Origin: JAAYYF01 sp040255585
GTDB taxonomy: Bacteria; Deinococcota; Deinococci; Deinococcales; Trueperaceae
Length of the DNA stretch: 9,095 bases
Assembly (NCBI GenBank): GCA_040255585.1
Contig: JBDZVI010000098.1
Location: 1-9,095 of the forward strand
Direction of reading: 5' to 3'
Position 1 is the stretch's first letter; each line of letters starts with the position of its first letter. Of this stretch, positions 1 through 5,544 are shown one piece after another. The notes under the pieces were generated by a model that had not been told where the DNA came from, made no database searches, and saw nothing but the letters and a program-made list of their open reading frames with translations. The position numbers and the translations under genes were made by a program.

Positions 1-1198
1 CGTCCGAGAGGGCGTCCAGCGCCGCCTTGGCCATGCGCGGCGTGAACTCCTTGCTCCCAAGGCCGTAGCGACCGTTGAGGACCCTGGGCCGCGCGCCGGC
101 GGCGGAACGCCGGCCGCCGGCGGGACGCCGGGCGCCCTCCGGCCACCGCTCGGCCAGCGCCGTGACGACGTCCTGGTAGAGCGGCTCGCCGGCGGAGCCC
201 GGCTCCTTCGTGCGGTCGAGGACGACGACGCCGCGGACGGTCGCCGGCAGCGCGGCCACGAAGGCCTCGGAGTCGAACGGACGGTAGAGGCGGACGGCGA
301 CGAGGCCGACCTTCTCCCCCGCCGCCGCGAGCTTCTGGACGGCCTCGCGCGCGGCGACCACGCCCGAGCCCATGGCGACGAGGACGCGCTCGGCGTCGGG
401 CGCGCCCAGGTAGTCGAAGGCGCGGTACGCGCGGCCGGTGCGAGCGCCGAACTCCTCGAACAGTTCGGCCACCACGGCCGGCACGGCCAGGTAGTAGGAG
501 TTGGCGGCCTCGCGTGACTGGAAGAAGACGTCCGGGTTCTGGGCCGTGCCGCGCAGGACGGGCCGGTCGGGGTCGAGCGAGCGGGCGCGGTGCGCGGCGA
601 TGAGCTCGTCCGGCAGGAACGTCCTCAGGTCGTCGTCCGTCAGGGTGGCGATGCGCGCCACCTCGTGGCTCGTGCGGAAGCCGTCCTGGACGTGGAGGAA
701 CGGCACCCGCGAGCGCAGTGTGGCGGCCTGGGCGATGAGCGCGAGGTCGTGCGCCTCCTGGACGGAGGTGGCGAAGAGCATGCCCCAACCCGTCGAACGG
801 GCGGCCATCACATCGGAATGGTCGCCGAAGATCGACAGCGCGTGCGCCGCGATGGAGCGCGCCGCGATGTGGATTACGGCCGGGGTCAACTCACCGGCGA
901 TCTTGTACATGTTCGGCAGCATCAGGAGTAGGCCCTGCGAAGCCGTGAACGTCGTCGTGAGGGCGCCGGCCTGCAGCGCGCCGTGCACGGCGCCGGCGGC
1001 GCCGCCCTCGCTTTGGAGCTGCACGACCTGTGGCACCTGGCCCCACAGGTTGCGCCTCCCCGCCGCCGACCAGGCGTCGGCGAACTCGCCCATCGGCGAG
1101 GCGGGCGTTATGGGGTAGATGGCGATGACCTCGTTGACCTTGTGCGCCACCAGGGCGGCGGCCTCGTTCCCGTCTACTACGCTGCGCGTCCCAGGCAT
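1..1198 (-). CDS. nifJ: Pyruvate:ferredoxin (flavodoxin) oxidoreductase, NifJ type, N-terminal part (gene continues past left edge)
   Basis: This enzyme oxidatively decarboxylates pyruvate with CoA to acetyl-CoA and CO2 and reduces ferredoxin or flavodoxin in the cytoplasm. I translated the minus strand from the ATG at 1198, which lies 5 nt after an AAAGGAG ribosome site, and it stays open for 399 codons to the left edge. Full-length members have roughly 1,170-1,200 residues, so about one third is here. Visible motifs are YPITPASPMGE at residues 28-38, QSEGGAAGAVHGALQAG near 62-78, FTASQGLLLM near 84-93, and AARS at 112-115. Thr31, Glu64 and Arg114 fall at the positions described for pyruvate and thiamine-diphosphate binding in the Desulfovibrio africanus enzyme. 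GDHSDVMA and DGFRTSHE complete domain I, and domain II covers about residues 255-365. The [4Fe-4S] and TPP domains lie outside the window. A short Arg/Gly/Ala/Pro-rich stretch (about residues 361-374) precedes the conserved NGRYGLGSKEFTP segment. Family assignment is very secure; the electron acceptor is not determined. Confidence 0.95.
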   Translation of the reverse strand, partial: MPGTRSVVDGNEAAALVAHKVNEVIAIYPITPASPMGEFADAWSAAGRRNLWGQVPQVVQLQSEGGAAGAVHGALQAGALTTTFTASQGLLLMLPNMYKIAGELTPAVIHIAARSIAAHALSIFGDHSDVMAARSTGWGMLFATSVQEAHDLALIAQAATLRSRVPFLHVQDGFRTSHEVARIATLTDDDLRTFLPDELIAAHRARSLDPDRPVLRGTAQNPDVFFQSREAANSYYLAVPAVVAELFEEFGARTGRAYRAFDYLGAPDAERVLVAMGSGVVAAREAVQKLAAAGEKVGLVAVRLYRPFDSEAFVAALPATVRGVVVLDRTKEPGSAGEPLYQDVVTALAERWPEGARRPAGGRRSAAGARPRVLNGRYGLGSKEFTPRMAKAALDALSD

Positions 1199-1439
1199 GG
1201 CGGCTCCTTTCCGCTACCAAGACCGTGCCCGGGTAAGGCAACGAGACCGCGCCACCGTCCGGGCCTCATCTCGAGGCTAGCCGCAACGAGGGAGGGCATA
1301 TGGCCCCGGAACCGCGCCGTCCGCGCACCGCCTACCGTCGGAGGGCCCGGTCGTGGCCGGGTTCGGTGCGCCAAGCGCCACCTTAGGCGGGTGTTTCCTG
1401 CGTCGAGCGGCGCGAGACCGCCTATCCGGCTGCAACCCC

Positions 1440-1468
1440 TTGACGAATACTGCATACGGGTGTATCTT
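1440..1468 (+). promoter_or_regulatory. Predicted sigma70-type promoter with overlapping palindromes
   Basis: A -35 element TTGACG (1440-1445) and a -10 element TATCTT (1463-1468) are separated by an optimal 17 bp. They lie in a locally AT-richer patch within very GC-rich DNA. The inverted repeat ATAC-gggt-GTAT (1454-1465) overlaps the -10 element, and TATCTT-G-AAGATA (1463-1475) spans the -10 element and the expected start site near 1475, so a repressor or activator could bind here. It points towards the methyltransferase-like gene at 1627, which would give a leader of about 150 nt. This is pattern-based and not measured. Confidence 0.5.
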
Positions 1469-1478
1469 GAAGATATCG

Positions 1479-1501
1479 AACGCGCGAGAGCGCGTTTTTT
1501 T
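1479..1501 (+). terminator. Intrinsic terminator-like hairpin in the leader of the methyltransferase-like gene
   Basis: The arms AACGCGC (1479-1485) and GCGCGTT (1490-1496) pair perfectly around a GAGA tetraloop and run into seven consecutive T residues (1495-1501). This is the textbook form of a plus-strand intrinsic terminator; read on the minus strand there is no U tract. It is odd because no plus-strand gene ends upstream of it, and it sits only a few nucleotides after the start site expected from the promoter at 1440-1468. It may be a leader attenuator, the end of a short non-coding transcript from further upstream, or insulation of the divergent region. Confidence 0.6.
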
Positions 1502-1626
1502 GTTGCCCCCGACGTTAGCACCGGCGCCGGTGCGGCTCGCGCCAAGCCGCTCAGCGGCAGCACCACCGACCGCGGGCCTTCCGCAACCGCCAGACCCGAT
1601 CACTCGCGCCACAGGAGCTTGAAGAC

Positions 1627-2289
1627 TTGATCCCTTGGGAACCGATCGGCGAGACCGTCCTCCCTAGCGGCGAGCGCATGACGCTGCATCGCCGGGGCGA
1701 GGAGTACGCGCTGCGCGTCGCCAACGTCGAGCTCATGAACAGCCGCCAGCACGGCTCGGAGGAGGCGCTCGCCACGCTGGCAGCGCGCGCGCACGGCGCG
1801 CCGCGCTCGGTCCTGGTGGGCGGCCTGGGCATGGGCTTCACGCTCAGGGCCGTGCTGGACGCTTTGACCGGTGACGCGCGCGTGACGGTCGCAGAACTCG
1901 TGCCGGAGGTCGTCGAGTGGAACCGCACCGTCCTCTCGCATCTGGCGGGTAACCCGCTGGCCGACGAGCGGGTGCTGGTAGTGGTGGCGGACGTCGCCGA
2001 GCTCCTGAAGGGGGCGCCGGGTCGTTACGACATGATCCTCCTTGACACCGACAACGGCCCCGAAGGTACGACCCAGGACGGCAACGAGTGGCTCTACTCG
2101 GCGGCGGGGCTGGCGACCGCGCGCGCCGCCCTCGCAGCGCGGGGCGTGCTCGCGGTGTGGTCGGCGTTCGAGAGCGCCGGCTTCGCGAAGCGCCTGGCCC
2201 GCGCCGGCTTCGCCGTCGGCGAGGAGCGCGTCAGGGCCCGGGGGAGCAAGGGCGCGCGCCACGTCGTGTGGCTGGCGCGCAAGGCCTGA
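1627..2289 (+). CDS. Spermidine-synthase-like SAM-binding (class I methyltransferase fold) protein
   Basis: The gene encodes a 220-residue protein with a Rossmann-type SAM or decarboxylated-SAM-binding fold. The glycine-rich motif I is VLVGGLGMGF (residues 62-71). The acidic residue ending strand 2 is in VAELVPEVVEW (Glu90), and the acidic motif LLDTDNGPEG (138-147) resembles the catalytic-loop region of spermidine synthases. The N-terminal beta domain of true spermidine synthases is largely absent, so polyamine synthesis should not be assumed; homologues are often named spermidine synthase by fold alone. The TTG at 1627 is chosen as the start because AGGAG at 1613-1617 lies 9 nt upstream and the reading from there, MIPWEPIGE, looks like a complete N-terminus. 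The first in-frame ATG (1678, residue 18) has no comparable site. The gene stands alone, convergent with namZ. Substrate and true reaction are unknown. Confidence 0.85.
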   Translation: MIPWEPIGETVLPSGERMTLHRRGEEYALRVANVELMNSRQHGSEEALATLAARAHGAPRSVLVGGLGMGFTLRAVLDALTGDARVTVAELVPEVVEWNRTVLSHLAGNPLADERVLVVVADVAELLKGAPGRYDMILLDTDNGPEGTTQDGNEWLYSAAGLATARAALAARGVLAVWSAFESAGFAKRLARAGFAVGEERVRARGSKGARHVVWLARKA

Positions 2290-2401
2290 CCCGGACTCCT
2301 AGGCCGCCTCACAACTGCTCCCTCCTGGAAGTTGCTCCCCGCCGAACAGGTCGGAAAGGGTGAGGCTTCTCCTCTTCCCAGGCCAACCGAGCGTTCCCAG
2401 G
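2290..2401. other. Convergent intergenic gap
   Basis: This short gap lies between two genes that end towards each other. I looked for bidirectional termination and found only imperfect inverted repeats: CAACT and AGTTG separated by 13 nt, and a GGAA to TTCC hairpin near 2352-2378. None has a T run. No convincing intrinsic terminator is visible, so termination may be factor-dependent or use a weak structure. Confidence 0.4.
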
Positions 2402-2414
2402 CTAACCGAGCGCC
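2377..2414. repeat. 19-bp imperfect tandem duplication across the namZ stop codon
   Basis: Two head-to-tail 19-bp units, CCCAGGCCAACCGAGCGTT (2377-2395) and CCCAGGCTAACCGAGCGCC (2396-2414), match at 16 of 19 positions. The second unit contains the last codons and the TAG stop of namZ; the first lies just downstream. In the downstream copy the base matching the stop is changed, so it reads as a decayed copy of the gene end. The likely origin is local slippage. Confidence 0.7.
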
Positions 2415-3667
2415 CGACGCCAACTCTCTGCCGCCGCCGCCCAAGCCGTCTGCGCCTGCTCGAGCGTCACCTCGCCGTCGACCACGCGCCGCACACTGTC
2501 GTCGCCCGCCAGTGCGTCGACCAGGTAGCCGGCAACGGGTTCGTGCCACGGCTCCCCAGCACCGGGCAGCCTACTCCACGGCTTGTCGGCCGCCGCCACC
2601 CAGGCGAACTCCTCCGGGTGCGTCTCGCGTACGTGCCGCAGGATCCGCACGAGCGCCTGGAGCGGGCGCAGAGCCGCGCCGTCCTCGACGAGCAGGTGAA
2701 CGCCGTGGCACGTCTCGCCAGCATGCGTATCGGAACGCGGCACATAGCTCACGGGACGGAAGCGCAGGCCGGGGATGCCCAACTCGGTGAGGCCGCCGGC
2801 CAGTTCGTAGCCGTCGAGCCACGGTGCCCCGAGGAGTTGGAACGGGAGCGTGGTGCCGCGCCCCTCGTTCAGGCGGGTGCCCTCCAGCAGCACGAGACCC
2901 GGGTAGAGCGCGACCGCCTCGGGCGTCGGGAGCCCCGGCGACGGCGGCACGAACGGCAGTGGCATGGCGCCTGGCAGGACCGGCCCGGACGACCCGGGCT
3001 CCCAACCGGTGGCCGGCGCCACCACCAGATCGGCGTCGCTGCCCCGCGCGCCCAACGCCACGGCCGCCCCCATGCTCAGCCCGTGCCGGAACGGCACGTC
3101 GAGGTAACCGATGAACGAGCGTCTCGCAGACTCCAACATCGGCCCTTCCATCAGCGGGCCAAGGGGGTTCGGACGGTCGCAGAGCACCACCCTCTTGCCG
3201 GCCTCGGCCGCCGCCTCGCACACGAGCGCGGCCGTGGTCGGGTAGGTGTAGCAGCGCACGCCCACGTCTTGCAGGTCGATCACCACCGCGTCCACCCGGG
3301 CGAGGGTTGCCGGGGTCGGCCGACGCCGCGGCCCGTACAGGCTCTGCAACTCCAACCCCGTGCGGGGGTCGCGGCGGTCCCCGATGGGGGTGGCGTCGTC
3401 CTCGTAACCGCTGAAGCCGTGCTCGGGCGTGAGGAGCGAGACGAGCTCGATGCCCTCGGCGCGCCGGACGGCCTCGAGGGTCGGCACGCCGGCGCTCGTC
3501 AACGACGCCTGGTTGGCGAGGAGCGCTACCCGCCTGCCCGCCCCCAGGTAACGCTCGGGCTCGGCCAGCAACGCGTCGATACCTAGGCTGGCGGCGTAGC
3601 TACCGGCAGCGCCGCCTCTTGCGCCGCCCGTTACGCCGCCTTCCGCCTCGCTCGTCCCGCCTCTCAC
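2402..3667 (-). CDS. namZ: DUF1343 protein, exo-beta-N-acetylmuramidase NamZ-like (GH171)
   Basis: Characterised members of this family release the terminal MurNAc from peptidoglycan fragments. The 421-residue protein shows the family signatures in order: VALLANQASLTSAG (47-60), LLTPEHGFSG (78-87, with the conserved Glu82-His83), LQSLYG (107-112), VVIDLQDVGVRCYTY (128-142), VLCDRPNPLG (161-170), EGTRLNEGRGTTLPFQLLG (262-280) and CHGVHLLVED (320-329). The start is taken as the GTG at 3667, which overlaps the stop of the upstream permease as GTGA, indicating translational coupling; its own ribosome site is weak. An open frame continues upstream to 4315, but there it only overlaps the permease in another frame. 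The first 23 residues or so are Gly/Ala/Arg-rich with no hydrophobic core, so no signal peptide is visible, unlike the secreted Bacillus enzyme. It is last in the sugar ABC operon, which suggests action on an imported saccharide. Family call is firm; substrate is inferred. Confidence 0.9.
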   Translation of the reverse strand: MRGGTSEAEGGVTGGARGGAAGSYAASLGIDALLAEPERYLGAGRRVALLANQASLTSAGVPTLEAVRRAEGIELVSLLTPEHGFSGYEDDATPIGDRRDPRTGLELQSLYGPRRRPTPATLARVDAVVIDLQDVGVRCYTYPTTAALVCEAAAEAGKRVVLCDRPNPLGPLMEGPMLESARRSFIGYLDVPFRHGLSMGAAVALGARGSDADLVVAPATGWEPGSSGPVLPGAMPLPFVPPSPGLPTPEAVALYPGLVLLEGTRLNEGRGTTLPFQLLGAPWLDGYELAGGLTELGIPGLRFRPVSYVPRSDTHAGETCHGVHLLVEDGAALRPLQALVRILRHVRETHPEEFAWVAAADKPWSRLPGAGEPWHEPVAGYLVDALAGDDSVRRVVDGEVTLEQAQTAWAAAAESWRRALG

Positions 3668-4491
3668 CCCTTGACGGCCCCGGCCGTGAGCCCGGCGATG
3701 AACTGCCTCGACATGATCAGGTAGACGACGAGGAGCGGAAGGCTCGCTAGCACCATGCCGCTGAACACGAGGCTCCAGTCGATGAGGTGCTGTCCGAAGA
3801 AGACCTGCATGCCCAAGGGGATGGTCTTCCACTTGTCGGTCGTGAGGAAGAGGAGCGGGAAGAAGAAGTCGTTCCACCACGGCACGACGTTCACGATGAC
3901 GACCGTGGCCAGGCCGGGCCGCACGAGCGGGAGCATGATCCGGTAGAACGTCTGCCCTTCCGTGCAACCGTCGATGCGTGCCGCGTCCTCGAGCTCGCGG
4001 GGGAGGTTGCGGAAGAACACGGACAGCAGGAACACGCTCATGGGCATGCCGGAGGCGACGTAGGTGAAGATCAGCGCGAACGGCGAGTCCAGCAGGCCAA
4101 GGTCGCGCATGAGCAGGTAGAGGGGCAAGATGCCGAGGCGGATGGGGATCATGATCCCGGCCAGAAAGAACACGAACAGGACGGTCTTGAGCCTGAAAGT
4201 GTAGCGCGCGAGCGCGTAGGCGGCCGGCGCGGCCGTACTGAGTAGCAGCAGCGCGGAGGCGCCCGTGATGATGACGCTGTTGCGCAGGTAGAGCCCGAAG
4301 TGCGCGCGTTCCCACACGTCCCGGAAGCCCTTCCAGGAGAGCGCCTCCGGGAGGCCGAACGGGTTGCGGAAGATCTCCGGCGTCGTTTTGAAGGCCGTGA
4401 GGACCATCAGGATGACGGGGTACAGGAAGATGAGCGCGAGCAGAGCGAGGAACAGGTAGATGAACGTGGTCGGTAGTGCGCGGCTCCGCAT
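3664..4491 (-). CDS. Sugar ABC transporter permease, CUT1/MalG type
   Basis: This 275-residue inner-membrane protein is one of two transmembrane subunits of a carbohydrate importer. It has a short cytoplasmic N-terminus, a first membrane segment at residues 9-33, the periplasmic stretch after FKTTPEIFRNPFGLPEALSW typical of MalG-like subunits, and further hydrophobic segments near 73-94, 103-127, 138-160, 194-216 and 242-262. The EAA loop that docks with the ATPase is EDAARIDGCTEGQTFYRIML at 168-187, with the key Asp174-Gly175 and a following Pro188. The ATG at 4491 lies 1 nt after the stop of the first permease gene, so the two are probably translationally coupled; no strong separate ribosome site is seen. 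Its stop overlaps the namZ start. Substrate cannot be read from the permease itself. Confidence 0.95.
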   Translation of the reverse strand: MRSRALPTTFIYLFLALLALIFLYPVILMVLTAFKTTPEIFRNPFGLPEALSWKGFRDVWERAHFGLYLRNSVIITGASALLLLSTAAPAAYALARYTFRLKTVLFVFFLAGIMIPIRLGILPLYLLMRDLGLLDSPFALIFTYVASGMPMSVFLLSVFFRNLPRELEDAARIDGCTEGQTFYRIMLPLVRPGLATVVIVNVVPWWNDFFFPLLFLTTDKWKTIPLGMQVFFGQHLIDWSLVFSGMVLASLPLLVVYLIMSRQFIAGLTAGAVKG

Positions 4492-4492
4492 G

Positions 4493-5422
4493 TCAGAGTT
4501 CCGCCTGCCTGCGGCCCATGAAGCGCACGCCGAGCACGGACACCGCGCCGATGATCACGAGCATGAACACGCCGATGGCGGCCGCCAGCCCGATCTGCCC
4601 CGGCTCTCCTCCGGTGGTCGGGTCCCCGAAAGCCGTCCGGTAGAAGAACGTGGCGAGGAGGTCGGTAGAGTACGCCGGCGCGCCGGACGCCCCTTGCATG
4701 ACGAACACGAGTTCGAAGGCGTTGAAGTCCCAGATGAACGTGAGGATCGTCAGCATGGCGATGGACGGCAGCAGGAGCGGCCACGTCACGTGCCAGAAGT
4801 TCTGCCAGGCGTTCGCGCCGTCCACCACGGCGGCCTCGGTGAACTCCCTGGGGATCGCCTGGACGGCGGCCAGGAAGACGAGGATCGGGAAGCCGAGCCA
4901 CGCCCAGCCGTTCACGAGGATCACAGCCGTCAGTGCGGTGGCGCTCTGCCCGAGCCAGGGCTGGACCGCGTCGGCTAGCCCCATGCGCTTCAGCGCCTGC
5001 GAGAGGGCGCCCCAGGTCGGGTTGAGGAGCATGCGCCAGAGGAAACCGACGACCACGAGCGAGAGCGTATGCGGCAGGAAATAGATGGCCTGGAAGGCGG
5101 CGAAGCCGCGTGCCTTGCGGGCGAGCAGCACGGCCACGAAGAGACCGAGGGTCGTCTGGACGACGAAAGTGACGATGAAGAAATAGGCGTTGTGCGAGAG
5201 CGCGGAGAAGAAGCGCTCGTTGTACGGCCAGCGCGTGAGGACGGTAACGAAGTTCTTGAAGCCGGCGAAGCCGCGCCGCACGAAACCGTCCCATTCGAAC
5301 AAGCTGTACGTGAGCGAGGAGATGAGCGGGTAAGCCATGAACAGGCCGTAGATGATCACGGCCGGCGCCAGGAACATGACCAAGTGGCCGTTCTTGGACC
5401 ACCAGCTGCGCTTGGTATGCAT
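4493..5422 (-). CDS. Sugar ABC transporter permease, CUT1/MalF-UgpA type
   Basis: This 309-residue inner-membrane subunit pairs with the product of the next gene to form the translocation pore. The N-terminal segment (about residues 13-36, LVMFLAPAVIIYGLFMAYPL) is the usual first helix of MalF/UgpA-like permeases, and KNFVTVL (56-62) matches the conserved FxGLxNF-like region after it. Further membrane segments lie near 78-101, 110-133, 162-189, 219-241 and 277-300. The EAA loop reads EAAVVDGANAWQNFWHVTWP at 196-215 and carries the Asp201-Gly202 pair. The ATG at 5422 is preceded by GAGAAGGAGG ending 5 nt away, a strong ribosome site. That fits independent translation after the 122-bp gap separating it from the binding-protein gene. 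No ATPase gene follows, so the nucleotide-binding subunit is presumably an MsmX/UgpC-like ATPase encoded elsewhere. Confidence 0.95.
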   Translation of the reverse strand: MHTKRSWWSKNGHLVMFLAPAVIIYGLFMAYPLISSLTYSLFEWDGFVRRGFAGFKNFVTVLTRWPYNERFFSALSHNAYFFIVTFVVQTTLGLFVAVLLARKARGFAAFQAIYFLPHTLSLVVVGFLWRMLLNPTWGALSQALKRMGLADAVQPWLGQSATALTAVILVNGWAWLGFPILVFLAAVQAIPREFTEAAVVDGANAWQNFWHVTWPLLLPSIAMLTILTFIWDFNAFELVFVMQGASGAPAYSTDLLATFFYRTAFGDPTTGGEPGQIGLAAAIGVFMLVIIGAVSVLGVRFMGRRQAEL

Positions 5423-5449
5423 GCTCGCCTCCTTCTCGTGCTTCGGCGG

Positions 5450-5484
5450 TCTCGTGTGCGTCGGTCTTGTGTGCGTCGGTCTCG
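5450..5484. repeat. 15-bp tandem repeat in the binding-protein/permease gap
   Basis: Units TCTCGTGTGCGTCGG (5450-5464) and TCTTGTGTGCGTCGG (5465-5479) differ at one base, followed by the start of a third unit, TCTCG (5480-5484). A decayed related stretch (TCTCGTGCTTCGGCGG) lies at 5434-5449. The array sits in the transcribed spacer between the hairpin and the permease ribosome site. It may only reflect slippage. Confidence 0.75.
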
Positions 5485-5494
5485 CGCTAAGGAC

Positions 5495-5521
5495 GGGGCG
5501 CCGCTAGGCTCGCGGCGCCCC
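5495..5521 (-). promoter_or_regulatory. Strong intercistronic stem-loop after the binding-protein gene
   Basis: A perfect 10-bp GC-only stem, GGGGCGCCGC (5495-5504) with GCGGCGCCCC (5512-5521), closes a 7-nt loop. It begins 23 nt after the stop of the binding-protein gene in the direction of transcription. There is no T run, so it is not a standard terminator. In other ABC operons, hairpins at this place protect the upstream message from 3'-to-5' decay and give more binding protein than permease. The same role is a reasonable inference here. Confidence 0.75.
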
Positions 5522-5544
5522 GGGTCCGACGTAAGGTCAGCCGT

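Larger units (their letters stand above)
1199..1626. other. Divergent intergenic region between nifJ and the methyltransferase-like gene
   Basis: This 428-bp stretch holds no convincing gene. Both flanking genes read outward, so it should carry both promoters. On the plus strand there is a good promoter (1440-1468), a terminator-like hairpin (1479-1501) and two further palindromes: a perfect 16-bp palindrome GCACCGGCGCCGGTGC at 1518-1533, and GCCGCT-C-AGCGGC at 1546-1558. I could not identify a convincing promoter for nifJ on the minus strand. The region upstream of the nifJ ribosome site is GC-rich and featureless to my eye. Confidence 0.6.

Noticed and set aside
501..1118. A 205-codon plus-strand open frame
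   Set aside because: It is antisense to nifJ, whose minus-strand translation matches catalytic residues precisely.
1353..1622. An 89-codon plus-strand open frame in the nifJ-methyltransferase gap
   Set aside because: It runs through the promoter, the terminator-like hairpin and the T run, has no good ribosome site, and its product looks like random GC-rich coding.
2309..2378. Possible bidirectional terminator or T-box-like element in the convergent gap
   Set aside because: The inverted repeats are short or imperfect, no T run is present on either strand, and no downstream gene fits a T-box.
2360..3586. A 408-codon open frame on the plus strand
   Set aside because: It lies antisense to namZ, whose protein shows clear family motifs. 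The plus-strand translation is Arg/His/Pro-rich with no recognisable domain, as expected for a shadow frame in GC-rich DNA.
3668..4315. An upstream extension of the namZ reading frame
   Set aside because: The open frame continues into the second permease gene, but the extension has no homology-like features and the GTG at 3667 gives the usual permease-stop overlap.
4407..5402. A 331-codon minus-strand open frame overlapping the first permease
   Set aside because: It is the permease gene read in another frame; the product is Arg/Gly-rich without membrane helices, whereas the frame at 4493-5422 gives a complete permease.
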